Assembly: GCF_003121985.1 (NCBI RefSeq)
Contig: NZ_QEWP01000016.1
Span: 1 to 64,000, forward strand
Direction of reading: 5' to 3'
Origin: Marinilabilia rubra
GTDB taxonomy: Bacteria; Bacteroidota; Bacteroidia; Bacteroidales; Marinilabiliaceae
DNA length: 64,000 bases
Below, in pieces: positions 26,783-36,161 of the stretch. A model generated the notes under the pieces. The model ran no database searches. It saw nothing but the letters and a program-made list of their open reading frames with translations, and had not been told where the DNA came from. The stretch's first letter is position 1. Every line of letters begins with the position of its first letter. The position numbers and the translations under genes were made by a program.

Positions 26783-27781
26783 TTAAAACAAATTATTAGT
26801 AGCAAGAATAATCACTGCCAGAATTAATACAGCAATACCCCAGTTAAGGTTATACCTTGCTTTTCTTGATGCCTTCTGCCATTCCCCACGGAATATGCCC
26901 CACAGGTTTCCTACTACAATTGAAAGCGCCACCAACAATGGCCAACCTACTACAAGTCCCAATTCCCCTAAAGTGGATGCTCCAATGCCATAAGCATAAA
27001 AGCTTCCGATCCACATGAGAGACATGCCTAAAATTAAGCTCCAATTCATGTTTTTATGATGGTTAAGCAAATCAGCTAATTGCCTATCCTTGATCATGAT
27101 ATACAAACAATACGCCATATTAACAATCCCCCCCATTGTAAAAAATAAAGACCAGATTACATTACCCGCAATGGTCTGGTCAACCCCCTGCTCTATGGCA
27201 ATTGCTGTGATGTCCTTACTGAATGCAGCTCCAAGGTTGGGTAAACAAGAAGTAATGCCTGAAATAATGGCAATGGTAAGCCCTTTGGAGGTATAACTTT
27301 TAATCTTGGCTTCCTTTTCTTTTTGCGAAGAAGCTTGGGCGCAAAATATAATTCCAATAACCGAAACAATGGCACCAAGCAGTATTAGTAACCCTTTTAG
27401 TTCGAAAAAGACCGAGGGGGCAAAAACCAATGCAGGGACAAGCGTTCCGGTTATGGCATTAATGCCCATAATAATAGGGTAACCAAGGGCCATACCCAGC
27501 ATGTGCATGGCCTTTCCAAAAAGTATAGCACCAATTCCCCAAAGGAACCCAAATAAAGAAACAAGCAAAATTAGATTTAGTGGGATCAATACTATTATTT
27601 CAATAATACCATCAATTGTAAGTAAGGCAAATGCCCAATTCACCAACACCATTGCCAATAATGAAAAGGCGAACCAATTATGGCCCCATGCCCACTTTTT
27701 GGTATAGGTCATCGGCAAAAAAAAGGAGCCTTGTAACAAACCTGCAAGGACTACAATTAACAATCCTGATAGAAATTCCAT
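26783..27781 (-). CDS. RhaT family L-rhamnose/H+ symporter-like permease
   Basis: A 332-residue inner-membrane protein with ten predicted helices, matching RhaT length. The N-terminus GLLQGSFFLPMTYTKKWAW is family-like; GMALGYPIIMGINAITGTLVPAL and FSLLAMVLVNWAFALL also fit. E. coli RhaT brings in L-rhamnose with protons, and relatives may take other 6-deoxy sugars. In the locus it follows SusD and would carry the released monosaccharide across the inner membrane. Its presence is the main hint that the locus handles rhamnose, fucose or a similar sugar. Confidence 0.85.
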   Translation of the reverse strand: MEFLSGLLIVVLAGLLQGSFFLPMTYTKKWAWGHNWFAFSLLAMVLVNWAFALLTIDGIIEIIVLIPLNLILLVSLFGFLWGIGAILFGKAMHMLGMALGYPIIMGINAITGTLVPALVFAPSVFFELKGLLILLGAIVSVIGIIFCAQASSQKEKEAKIKSYTSKGLTIAIISGITSCLPNLGAAFSKDITAIAIEQGVDQTIAGNVIWSLFFTMGGIVNMAYCLYIMIKDRQLADLLNHHKNMNWSLILGMSLMWIGSFYAYGIGASTLGELGLVVGWPLLVALSIVVGNLWGIFRGEWQKASRKARYNLNWGIAVLILAVIILATNNLF

Positions 27782-27829
27782 GGGAGATAGTGTTTATTGC
27801 AATTGTTTAATCTTTTCTTAAAGAAAAAA

Positions 27830-27862
27830 GGGCTGTGCCAGATATTGCAACTGGCACAGCCC
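27830..27862 (-). terminator. Terminator-type hairpin after susD
   Basis: Perfect 12-bp arms gggctgtgccag (27830-27841) and ctggcacagccc (27851-27862) around a nine-base loop lie just past the SusD stop. On the minus strand the stem is followed by a T-run (the plus-strand aaaaaa at 27823-27829). It would limit read-through from susCD into the permease and explain strong expression of the susCD pair alone. Confidence 0.8.
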
Positions 27863-27870
27863 AGTACATA

Positions 27871-29427
27871 TTAATTATACCCGGGATTTTGGGTTATATT
27901 GGGATTTAAATCAATTTCTGATTGAGGTATGGGTAACAAGTAATTGCGTTCCGGATTAAAGTCTCGTTGTTCTACAATGATACGATCTCCTTCCCAGGTA
28001 ACTTCTCCGGTGGTGTGATCGACGGATCCCAACCTGGTTCCTAAAACCGGTCCATTCAATGCTTCTTCACCGATATCCCAGCGTTTAATATCAAAATACC
28101 GCAATCCTTCAAATGCGAGTTCTATACGTCGTTCATTACGTACAACTTCTTCTGTAAGATTTACTTTTGGAGGCATATCTACACTATTCCTGGAACGTAT
28201 CATATTAATGTATTCCAATGCTTTGTCTTGGTCTTTCCCTGTATACAGGGCGCACTCAGCAAAAGTCAGGTACATTTCAGCCAGGCGGAAAACCATAAAA
28301 TCTCCCGATTGGTTCCAGGCATCGGTATATGGTTCCACGTATTTTCGCACGGGCATGCGGGTGGGGCAGTTAATCGGGGCACTACTTTTGTCGGGGCCAC
28401 TAAAGGGATCGAAATAATCCCCGTAATAGGGGGCTCCCGGGTATAAAATCGTCATGGCCAGCCGGGGGTCCTTATTTTCAAAAGGTTTATCTTCATTAAA
28501 AGGAGTTCCGTCAATGGATTCATAGGCCTTTACCAAATCCCATGATGCTTGAAGAGCTGCCCAACCTCCCTGTGAATTTGGCAAACAGGTAAGGGAAGCA
28601 ATATTATTGTATTTGTCCGGAACGAACTGAATACTTAAAATGGCTTCTTTGTTGCTGCCTTCGCTTTCTTCCAGGAATAACTTGTCATAACCATTTTGGA
28701 ATAATTTATAACATGACATGTCAATAACTTTTGCAGCAGCCTCCTGAGCCTTTTCATATTCTCCCAGGTATAACTTAAACCGCGCTTTGAGTGCCAATGC
28801 AGCACCTTTAGTAACGTGTCCCTTAGAATCGATTACATTTTGAATTGGTAAGGCTTCTCCCGAAATTATAGCATCCAATTCATCAAAGATAAACTTAGTA
28901 ACTTCTTCCTTCGGAGTTCTGGATAAAGCGGCCTTATTGATATCGGTAATTACCTCGGTAACTAAAGGCATATCTCCGTAGTGAATGACCTTATTGAAAT
29001 AATCATAAGCTCTTAAAAAGCGAACTTCCGCTTTATACCTTGCTTTTTTGGCTTCATCCATCTCTATGTTGTCAATACGTGCCAAAAAATCATTGTACTT
29101 TCGAATTCGGTAGTAGGTAAACCATTTACCTGAATTACCGTCTGTCCATGTTCCCGTTCCATCAGTAGGTGTTAAGGAACCATTGCCAAGTTTTTTGGCG
29201 CCGTAATTGTATTGTTCATATCCATTATCAGAGGCACCGTCAAAAAACAGGATGTTACTCCAGCCTTCCCATCCTCTGTAACAGCCCGTTAAAGCAAGGT
29301 CTGCATCTTTTTCAGATTTCCAGAATGTTGCTTCCGACATGTCCCCGTTTGGTGCCAGGTCAAGATAATCATCATTACATCCTACAGCAAGCAATGTAAC
29401 TATTAGTGTATATATAATTTTTTTCAT
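27871..29427 (-). CDS. SusD/RagB family outer-membrane nutrient-binding lipoprotein
   Basis: A 518-residue lipoprotein with the lipobox LLAVGC (Cys17). The SusD N-terminal part (YLDLAPNGDMSEATFWKSEKDADLALTG, quoted only in part here as the family opening) leads to TPR-type helices around 110-250. The C-terminal RagB region ends in the typical NERRIELAFEGLRYFDIKRW and LPIPQSEIDLNPN segments. It caps the SusC barrel on the cell surface and binds the oligosaccharide. Gene order susC-susD is standard, with a 162-base gap. Confidence 0.96.
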   Translation of the reverse strand: MKKIIYTLIVTLLAVGCNDDYLDLAPNGDMSEATFWKSEKDADLALTGCYRGWEGWSNILFFDGASDNGYEQYNYGAKKLGNGSLTPTDGTGTWTDGNSGKWFTYYRIRKYNDFLARIDNIEMDEAKKARYKAEVRFLRAYDYFNKVIHYGDMPLVTEVITDINKAALSRTPKEEVTKFIFDELDAIISGEALPIQNVIDSKGHVTKGAALALKARFKLYLGEYEKAQEAAAKVIDMSCYKLFQNGYDKLFLEESEGSNKEAILSIQFVPDKYNNIASLTCLPNSQGGWAALQASWDLVKAYESIDGTPFNEDKPFENKDPRLAMTILYPGAPYYGDYFDPFSGPDKSSAPINCPTRMPVRKYVEPYTDAWNQSGDFMVFRLAEMYLTFAECALYTGKDQDKALEYINMIRSRNSVDMPPKVNLTEEVVRNERRIELAFEGLRYFDIKRWDIGEEALNGPVLGTRLGSVDHTTGEVTWEGDRIIVEQRDFNPERNYLLPIPQSEIDLNPNITQNPGYN

Positions 29428-29589
29428 GAGTATTGTTTTTTAAGCTAAAATGTATTTAATGAAGAGCTTAGTAATCGCTATGCCTGAATTAGCTCAAACC
29501 AAATTTTACCAGTCCTTCGTATTTCCATTTGACTTAATTTTGTTAATTATTAAATTACCATGTGGGTAAAAACCTCTCTTCTACTCAAA

Positions 29590-32500
29590 TTAGAATGTGA
29601 CATCAATTCCAAAAAGGAAAGTACTTACCTGTGGATAAGAATAACCAGCATAGCCGCTACTTACTTCCGGATCTGCATCATCCGAAAAGTTTGTAATGGT
29701 GAGTAGGTTTTGTCCGTTAAAGTAAATCCGTGCTTTCTTTACTATATTTTTGGTAATTGATTCCGGGAGGGTATAACCGATAGTAATGTTTTTCATTCTC
29801 AGATAATCAGAGCGCATGACACTAAAAGTACTTAAGGCTGAATTAATTGCATAACCATTGGGAAGTATTCGTGGGTAATAGCCTTCATTTACGACCCTCC
29901 CGTTTTCAACGATGGTCCGGTCCAGATGTTTTTCCTGAGCATTAGCACCATCTATTAATCCCCACATCAACTCCCGGTTAAAAGTACGGTACACATCGGC
30001 TGCTCCCTGGAAAAGGGCGTTAAAGTCAAAGTTTTTGTAATCAGCCTGCAGGGTAAACCCATAGGTATATTTGGGCTGCATGGTTCCGATTACGATTTTA
30101 TCCTCTGAATCGATAACTCCGTCATTATTCTGATCTTTATACCTGAGATCGCCTGCTTTTTCCTGACCAGTTCGATTGGGTAACTCAGCAGCTTCCTGGT
30201 CGGTCTGAAATTTACCAATATATTCATAGCCGTAATAGGCTTCCCAGGGATCACCTTCTCTTCTGATTAATCCTCCGGTTGAAGGATTGGGATAAGTTAC
30301 AACTTCATTTTTGTTATAAGTTCCATAGGCAGTAATACCATAGTTAAGTGCACCAAAATTACCGTTATGGGACATTTGTAATTCAACACCTTTATTGCTC
30401 ATGGCACCTATATTAGAGACAGGTGCACTGAGACCATAAGGTGATGCAACAGGTATTCTGGTAAGGATATCCTCTGTAAGGCGGTCATAATAATCAAAAC
30501 CCATGGTGAAGAGACCGTCAAATGCAGCGGCATCAAAACCCACATTCCATTCTGTGGTTGTTTCCCAGGAAATATTGGGGTTGTTGGCCGTTGTTTGAGC
30601 GGCACCATCCTGCATGGCATTTCCAAAGGGATACCCTTGTCCGGCACTGATCGTACTCAAATATTGGTAACTAGCGGTTCTGTGGTTTCCCAATTGCCCC
30701 CAGGATCCGCGAAGTTTCAAATTATAAAGCCAGTCTGCACTGGCCAGAAAAGATTCTTCCGAGACTCTCCATCCGGCACTAAAAGCTGGGAAAAAGGCTT
30801 CTCTGGCATCGGGCGCAAATTTAGAAGATGCATCCCGTCTTAACGTGGATTCCAGGAGATATTTCCCCATGTAATCGTAATTAAATCGTCCGAAATAGGA
30901 TCCTAAAGCGGTTTCTTCAGACCAACCTTCTGCATTCATCCCTTCCGTTGAACCTGCATTCAGGTCAGTTAATGCATTTGAAGGGAAATTTTTACGGTAT
31001 CCTTTTGTGGTATGGGAGGCATATTCCTCTTTAGATGCTCCAATCATGCCCTTTACAGAATGGTTGTTGAACTTTTTTTCATACGTCAGGGTTCCCTGCA
31101 AAGTTGTTGTAATTGTTCTTCCCAGATAATCTTCTTTGGAATTGGGGCCTTGTTCAATTCCTCCGGCATAAGTGATACTTTTTACGTGAGTTCTTCCATC
31201 ATCGATGGAATAATCCACTCCTGCCATTGTTTTAAAGGAAAGCCCTTCTGCCAGAAACATTTCTAAAAAAGTACTACCTAAGGCATGTGAGTACATGGAA
31301 ACCCCTTGTCCGCCAGCTTCAATCCATGCGATGGGGTTCCCATCCACATGTGATTTAATAAATTGACCTTCCCCATTTTTATTGGCTATTCCGTTAGGAA
31401 TTCTGTTGGCTTGCCGGAAAAACTGATCAACGCCAATCCCAACAAACGGATTTGTGGGTTGCACGATTTCCCGGCGTGACAAGCTTGAATTAATGCCAAA
31501 TTTCAACCAGCTTGAGAGGTCACTATCAAAATTTATTCTGGCAGTGTAGCGGTCCTGATTGGTGTTTTTTACCAGTCCTTTTTGATTGTAATAACCCAAA
31601 GAAATCATGTACCGGGATGTTTTACTACCTCCTCTGATACTCAAATTGTGGTTATGTGTAAACCCGGAACCTTGAAGTAATAAATCGAGCCAATCGGTAT
31701 TAGGGGCTTGCCCTAATCTGAATGCTTCTATTTCTTCATCTGAATATTGAGGTGATTTCCCTTCATTAGCCAATCCCTCGTTTAATAACTTGGCGTATTC
31801 ATAGGAGGAAAGATGGTGGGGTAAATTAATTGGTTCCTGAAATCCAACATAGCCGTTGTAATTGAGTTCAGGCTCTCCCTTTTTCCCTCTTTTGGTTGTA
31901 ATCAGAATCACTCCATTAGCCGCACGAGTACCGTAAATTGATGCAGCAGAAGCGTCTTTAAGAGTTGTGATACTTTCAATATCTGCCGGATTTACGTCGC
32001 TCATTGTGGATTCAAGTCCGTCTACCAAAACCATTGGGTCAGAGTTGTTCATGGTACCCACTCCCCGAATCCGTATTGTAATTCCTTCCTTTCCAGGCTG
32101 ACCAGTGTTTTGGGTAATGGTAACTCCAGGCATACGCCCCTGCAATAAACTGGCTACATTATTGGCAGGCTGACCTTTAAGTTCATCTTCTTCAACTGAA
32201 CTCAAAGCACCTGTTAAATTCAATTTTTTCTGCGAACCATAGCCCACAGCAACCACCTCATCAAGACCAATGGCATCATTTTCAAGATTTACATCAATTA
32301 CTCTTTGTTCACCTATAGGAATTTCCCTGGTTTTCATCCCTACAAATGAGAAAACGATGGTTTTTGCTTTGGAGGTTACATCCAAAGTGTACTTTCCGCT
32401 GCTATCGGTGATAGTTCCGATTGTTGTTCCCTTGATAAATACAGAAACTCCAGGCAATGTATTACCTGTTTCGGCCTCAGTGACAGTTCCGGTAAGGGTT

Positions 32501-32601
32501 ATAGGCTGAGCATGTAGGAAGCATGTTCCTGCGAAAAACACCAGGAATGTCAAAAGGACTTTCCTGAGAATTTTGCTTTTCGATTCTTGATTTTTTTTCA
32601 T
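29590..32601 (-). CDS. SusC/RagA family TonB-linked outer-membrane transporter
   Basis: A 1003-residue protein with signal peptide (about 1-31), a carboxypeptidase-regulatory-like domain (GTVTEAETGNTLPGVSVFIKG, about 37-115), then the TonB box region, plug domain (SLLQGRMPGVTITQNTGQPG and DASAASIYGTRAANGVILI, about 118-235) and a large barrel ending in phenylalanine. It imports oligosaccharides bound by SusD, powered by TonB. The leader upstream (32602-32983) holds two hairpins and three AGGGGT boxes that may control it. Confidence 0.97.
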   Translation of the reverse strand: MKKNQESKSKILRKVLLTFLVFFAGTCFLHAQPITLTGTVTEAETGNTLPGVSVFIKGTTIGTITDSSGKYTLDVTSKAKTIVFSFVGMKTREIPIGEQRVIDVNLENDAIGLDEVVAVGYGSQKKLNLTGALSSVEEDELKGQPANNVASLLQGRMPGVTITQNTGQPGKEGITIRIRGVGTMNNSDPMVLVDGLESTMSDVNPADIESITTLKDASAASIYGTRAANGVILITTKRGKKGEPELNYNGYVGFQEPINLPHHLSSYEYAKLLNEGLANEGKSPQYSDEEIEAFRLGQAPNTDWLDLLLQGSGFTHNHNLSIRGGSKTSRYMISLGYYNQKGLVKNTNQDRYTARINFDSDLSSWLKFGINSSLSRREIVQPTNPFVGIGVDQFFRQANRIPNGIANKNGEGQFIKSHVDGNPIAWIEAGGQGVSMYSHALGSTFLEMFLAEGLSFKTMAGVDYSIDDGRTHVKSITYAGGIEQGPNSKEDYLGRTITTTLQGTLTYEKKFNNHSVKGMIGASKEEYASHTTKGYRKNFPSNALTDLNAGSTEGMNAEGWSEETALGSYFGRFNYDYMGKYLLESTLRRDASSKFAPDAREAFFPAFSAGWRVSEESFLASADWLYNLKLRGSWGQLGNHRTASYQYLSTISAGQGYPFGNAMQDGAAQTTANNPNISWETTTEWNVGFDAAAFDGLFTMGFDYYDRLTEDILTRIPVASPYGLSAPVSNIGAMSNKGVELQMSHNGNFGALNYGITAYGTYNKNEVVTYPNPSTGGLIRREGDPWEAYYGYEYIGKFQTDQEAAELPNRTGQEKAGDLRYKDQNNDGVIDSEDKIVIGTMQPKYTYGFTLQADYKNFDFNALFQGAADVYRTFNRELMWGLIDGANAQEKHLDRTIVENGRVVNEGYYPRILPNGYAINSALSTFSVMRSDYLRMKNITIGYTLPESITKNIVKKARIYFNGQNLLTITNFSDDADPEVSSGYAGYSYPQVSTFLFGIDVTF

Positions 32602-32655
32602 AAGTTTGATTGTTTATGTTTAACAATTGCCATTTTTTGGCAGTTAACTGAACTG

Positions 32656-32722
32656 CATGATGTTGCAAGCATCATGTCTGTTTTTATCACCGGCAAATGT
32701 TCGTGCATTTGCCGGTTTTTTT
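32656..32722 (-). promoter_or_regulatory. Paired hairpins in the susC leader
   Basis: The first hairpin has arms catgatg (32656-32662) and catcatg (32670-32676). The second has perfect 11-bp arms accggcaaatg (32689-32699) and catttgccggt (32706-32716) around ttcgtg, with a T-run on the plus strand to 32722. For minus-strand transcription of susC the second hairpin lacks a downstream T-run, so it is not an ordinary terminator in that direction. Leader control, or termination of a plus-strand antisense transcript, are the options. Confidence 0.45.
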
Positions 32723-32773
32723 ATGGATTCTTTTTTTTGTACCTTTTTCAGCTTGAAGCACCTGTTGTTTGAC

Positions 32774-32961
32774 ACCCCTCAAAAACGAGTAAGAATTGTT
32801 AATCTTTTTTATATTAATTTCAGGTTTAAAAGTAATGGTTTTGGTACTCAGCATTGATGAACTATTTTCTCCTATAACTGAACTATATTTTCCAACAACA
32901 ATTTTTTAGGGGTAAAATATGTACAGTTTAGAGGTCTTTGGAATGCTGTGTTTTTAGGGGT
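32774..32961 (+). promoter_or_regulatory. Three TTTTTAGGGGT-like boxes upstream of susC
   Basis: TTTTTAGGGGT occurs at 32903-32913 and 32951-32961 in the same orientation, 48 bases apart. An inverted near-copy (accccTcaaaaa, one base longer) lies at 32774-32785. A fourth box lies ahead of the enolase-superfamily gene. Repeated and spaced copies in one spacer suggest a protein-binding site, possibly for the AraC regulator of the locus. No binding data support this. Confidence 0.4.
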
Positions 32962-32983
32962 GTTGTCCTTTTTTATGATGCAT

Positions 32984-33886
32984 TCAGCTTTTGAAGACAC
33001 CTGCTTTCACCCCCCGGTCTCCTGGTTGAATTTTAAAAAGCCTACCACTTAAAGGGTGTTCTTTAATTTTTTTTTCGGACAGGCCCTCCCGCGCAGTTGT
33101 GATGTATAATGTTTTCATATCCTTGTCTCCAAATGCGCAGGAAGTAACATTTGGGGCAGGCACTTCAACCTTTTGTATTGGGATCCCGTTTTCAGGATCC
33201 CATTGGATTACAGCGCCGCCGCCCCAGTGAGCTACCCACAGCAGGCCTTCTGAATCAATAGTCATCCCATCAGGAGCTCCAAGTGATTGTGAAACATTAA
33301 CTGCTTTTCTGCGATTGGAAAGATTTCCGGTTTCCGGGTCATAGTCATAAGCGAAAACGGCATACTCAGGAGTGTCGATGTAATACATGGTTTTACCATC
33401 GGCCGACCAGGCTATACCGTTGGAGATGGTAATATCAGATTGTTTACGAATAAGTTTTAGGTCTTCATATAAGTAAAGATTTCCAGCTCCTTTAATTACG
33501 TCTTTATTCATCGTTCCCACCCAGAAGCGTCCCTGCGGATCGCATTTGCCATCATTGAACCGGTTATTATCCATTTCAGGAGGATATTGTGTCAGCTGAA
33601 TTAATTGGCCATTCTGCTCCATCGCCCAGATCCCTGTTTCCAGTGCGACTAGTACAACAAATTTTCCTATTGCCGGCACAACGGTTCCAATCATGCTCCC
33701 CATATTAAAGGTGGAGTTTTGACTTTTTCCAGGGTCATAACGATGAAGTTTTTTTCCTGTAATATCTATCCAATAAAGGACATTTTCATTGCAATGCCAT
33801 ATCGCCCCTTCTCCAAGGGTTGCTCCGGGGGCATTCTGAACAACATTGATTTTTCCTTCCATTATCACCTTTAAATTTGCAGGCAT
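32984..33886 (-). CDS. SMP-30/gluconolactonase family sugar lactonase
   Basis: A 300-residue cytosolic beta-propeller; the natural start may be Met9 (MEGKINVVQNAP). Metal-binding residues are visible in order: the glutamate of LGEGAIWH, the asparagine and aspartate of FNDGKCDPQGRFWVGTM, the asparagine of ISNGIAWS, and the aspartate of APDGMTID. Family members use a divalent metal to open aldono-lactones. Beside an SDR dehydrogenase and an acid-sugar dehydratase it should hydrolyse the lactone made by sugar C1 oxidation. Confidence 0.92.
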   Translation of the reverse strand: MPANLKVIMEGKINVVQNAPGATLGEGAIWHCNENVLYWIDITGKKLHRYDPGKSQNSTFNMGSMIGTVVPAIGKFVVLVALETGIWAMEQNGQLIQLTQYPPEMDNNRFNDGKCDPQGRFWVGTMNKDVIKGAGNLYLYEDLKLIRKQSDITISNGIAWSADGKTMYYIDTPEYAVFAYDYDPETGNLSNRRKAVNVSQSLGAPDGMTIDSEGLLWVAHWGGGAVIQWDPENGIPIQKVEVPAPNVTSCAFGDKDMKTLYITTAREGLSEKKIKEHPLSGRLFKIQPGDRGVKAGVFKS

Positions 33887-33944
33887 GCAAAGCCCAAAGA
33901 AAACTTAGATGCCTTCAGAAATTAAAAACTTATTCTTAATGTTT

Positions 33945-34730
33945 TTAGCTGTCCTGCAGAAGAGCAGACCTGCCTCCGTCAATCAGATAAGTACTTCCCG
34001 TAGCAAAAGCTGCATACTCACTGGAGAGGAATGCGCACCACCCACCAATTTCTTCCGGGGTGCCCAGTTTGCCTGCAGGATGCATGTTTACAGTTCTTTG
34101 ACGCTCAGCTGAGGCATTCGGGAAAGATTCAAACCATTTATTATTGCCAGGGGTATCTATAAACCCGGGAGCAAGCCCTAATACTCTGACCGAAGGCCCC
34201 CATTCAATGGAAAGAGATCTGACAAGTCCGGTGAGTGCGGTCTTTGTAACGTTGTAAGGAAAACAACCAGGGATGGAGGCATAGGCATGATTTGAACACA
34301 TAACAATGAAAGTACCAGTATTAGCTTCCAGGTGTTTTTGTGTATAGTTGGCCAGTCTCCAATGAGAAGCCAGATTTAATTCATGATTGTAGGTCCATTC
34401 TTCCTCTGTACAGCTCGATGCCCCTTTAAAGACATTCATCCCGGCATTGGAAACCACAATGTCAATTCGTTTAAATTCCCGGGCAACGTTATCAACAAAG
34501 GTTTTCAGTTGCTCTTTTGAAGTAACATCTACACTTTCGTAGTAGGATTTTTGTCCTGATTTATTGACACTTTCAAAAAAGGCCTCTGCTTCAGGTGTTT
34601 TTGCGGATTCTTTGGCACATCCGGCTATATGGCAACCGGCTTTGGCCAGCATTTTGGCCACTCCGGCACCAATTCCGCTGGAAACACCCGTGACCAGGGC
34701 GACTTTATCGGTTAGATCTATTGTTAGCAT
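33945..34730 (-). CDS. SDR family sugar dehydrogenase
   Basis: A 261-residue classical short-chain dehydrogenase starting at MLTIDLTDKVALVTG; an upstream start at 34784 would add 18 unlikely residues. The cofactor motif is TGVSSGIGAG, the NAG motif is SNAGMN, the catalytic serine lies in VMCSNHAYA and the YxxxK motif is YNVTK. The C-terminus WCAFLSSEYAAFATGSTYL is typical. By context it oxidises a hexose or 6-deoxyhexose at C1 with NAD(P)+. The exact sugar cannot be read from sequence. Confidence 0.92.
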   Translation of the reverse strand: MLTIDLTDKVALVTGVSSGIGAGVAKMLAKAGCHIAGCAKESAKTPEAEAFFESVNKSGQKSYYESVDVTSKEQLKTFVDNVAREFKRIDIVVSNAGMNVFKGASSCTEEEWTYNHELNLASHWRLANYTQKHLEANTGTFIVMCSNHAYASIPGCFPYNVTKTALTGLVRSLSIEWGPSVRVLGLAPGFIDTPGNNKWFESFPNASAERQRTVNMHPAGKLGTPEEIGGWCAFLSSEYAAFATGSTYLIDGGRSALLQDS

Positions 34731-34805
34731 GTTTGATATTTTTTGGATTAAATAAAGTACAATTGGGAAAATCTTAAAAAGCAACCTAAAAAAACATTAG
34801 GGGAA

Positions 34806-35969
34806 TCAGATATAAAACGCTTTTTTAGGGGTGCGAATACCAGGATGCTTCTCCATTTCTAATTCAATTAGATCCACTCCGAGGCCTGGTCTTTCGGAGA
34901 GAACCAGACAACCGTCTTGAATATCCATCGGGTGACTAATTATTTCATCGCGCCAAGGAACATCATTGAATATAAATTCCTGCCGGAAAAAATTGGGCAC
35001 CGCTGCGCATACTTGAGCACTTGCCAGTGTAGACAACGGTCCATTGGGATTGTGTGGAGCCAGCAAAACATTGAATATTTCAGCCATGGTCGCCATTCGT
35101 TTCATCTCCGAAGGTCCTCCACAGCGGGTGATATCCGGCATGATCACATCTACAACATGTTTCTCCAGCAAGTCACGAATCCCATGCCGGGTGTAATGCC
35201 GTTCTCCTACACAGATAGAGACTTTCGGATCAATACGTTCACGAAAAGCCCGCAAGGTATTGGCATTCTCAGGTCCTGCAGGTTCCTCATACCAGGTAAT
35301 GTCCAGCTGGGCTAATCTTTCGGCCATGGTCACTGCTGTTTTGTAGTTGAGCATGGCATGGGTTTCGATCATCATATCCGCATCGGGACCAATTGCTTCA
35401 CGCACCGCCTCACTAACTTTAAAGGCCCTGTCCTGCTGAGCCTTAGACAACCCCAGATCGACATTAAGATCTTCACCGTAAAGATAGTTTACATGGGCAA
35501 ACGGATCAAATTTTACACCTTTAAAGCCTGCGTCCATCACTTTTCGAGCTTGCCTGGCGTAATCCTCTGCATTGTGACCGCCTCCGGTAAACCAATAATT
35601 GGCGTATAATCTGATTTTTGTCCGGAATGCCCCGCCTAGTAACTCATACATAGGCACTCCAAGTTTTTTTGCTTTTAAGTCCAGCAAGGCCATGTCGATA
35701 CCCGAAATGGCACACATGCTGGCTCCAAAGGGGCCCACCCAGTTCAGATCACGGTACAATTTAGTCCAGATAAAATCGGTCCGCATGGGATCCAGACCAA
35801 TTATCCTTTGGCCTGCTTCAATAGCTGCGGCTTCGACAATTTGACTCCCTGGCCAGTTAGTGGCTTCACCTACTCCTGTTACACCTTCATCTGTATATAT
35901 TTTAAGGAGGGTCCAGTTGTACTTTACTCCCTCAACTAACCAAACTTTTACATCTGTTATTTTCATCAA
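34806..35969 (-). CDS. Enolase-superfamily sugar acid dehydratase (mandelate racemase group)
   Basis: A 387-residue enzyme, probably starting at the first or second Met. The capping domain (about 1-125) contains GVTGVGEATNWPGS. The barrel shows the lysine motif GFKGVKFDPF, then the ETHAMLN segment corresponding to the metal ligand plus histidine of galactonate-type dehydratases, WYEEP and CVGERH as the next two metal ligands, and the general base histidine in LLAPHNPNGPLST. Such enzymes dehydrate aldonic acids to 2-keto-3-deoxy acids. With the neighbouring dehydrogenase and lactonase it makes the third step of a non-phosphorylative pathway. Rhamnonate, fuconate and galactonate are all possible substrates. 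Confidence 0.9.
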   Translation of the reverse strand: MMKITDVKVWLVEGVKYNWTLLKIYTDEGVTGVGEATNWPGSQIVEAAAIEAGQRIIGLDPMRTDFIWTKLYRDLNWVGPFGASMCAISGIDMALLDLKAKKLGVPMYELLGGAFRTKIRLYANYWFTGGGHNAEDYARQARKVMDAGFKGVKFDPFAHVNYLYGEDLNVDLGLSKAQQDRAFKVSEAVREAIGPDADMMIETHAMLNYKTAVTMAERLAQLDITWYEEPAGPENANTLRAFRERIDPKVSICVGERHYTRHGIRDLLEKHVVDVIMPDITRCGGPSEMKRMATMAEIFNVLLAPHNPNGPLSTLASAQVCAAVPNFFRQEFIFNDVPWRDEIISHPMDIQDGCLVLSERPGLGVDLIELEMEKHPGIRTPKKAFYI

Positions 35970-35981
35970 TATTATTTTTTG

Positions 35982-35992
35982 TTTTTAGGGGT
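35982..35992 (+). promoter_or_regulatory. TTTTTAGGGGT box ahead of the dehydratase gene
   Basis: An exact copy of the box found twice upstream of susC, lying 13 bases before the dehydratase start on the opposite strand. The site is too close to the start codon for an ordinary activator, so the match may be chance or the box may work as a repressor or RNA element. Confidence 0.3.
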
Positions 35993-36161
35993 CTTATGAA
36001 ATTTTTCTTACGGGCAAAAAATGTTCTTCATTTTGAACAGATATTTAAACCGTTGTTCTTTACTCGCTTCATTTCTTTTTGGGGAAAGGTAGCCTAACCT
36101 CAAATGTGGACAAATTGGGTTAAAGATTTTTAGGATGTTGGGCTATCAGGGTAGCCCTATT

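Larger units (their letters stand above)
32602..32983. other. Spacer between the lactonase gene and susC
   Basis: This 382-base spacer is the likely promoter region of susCD. It has no gene. It contains two hairpins nearer susC and three copies of a TTTTTAGGGGT-like box further upstream, listed separately. Confidence 0.6.

Noticed and set aside
34822-34832. A further TTTTTAGGGGT match
   Set aside because: It lies in the coding end of the dehydratase gene and encodes its RTPKK segment, so it is not counted as a regulatory box.
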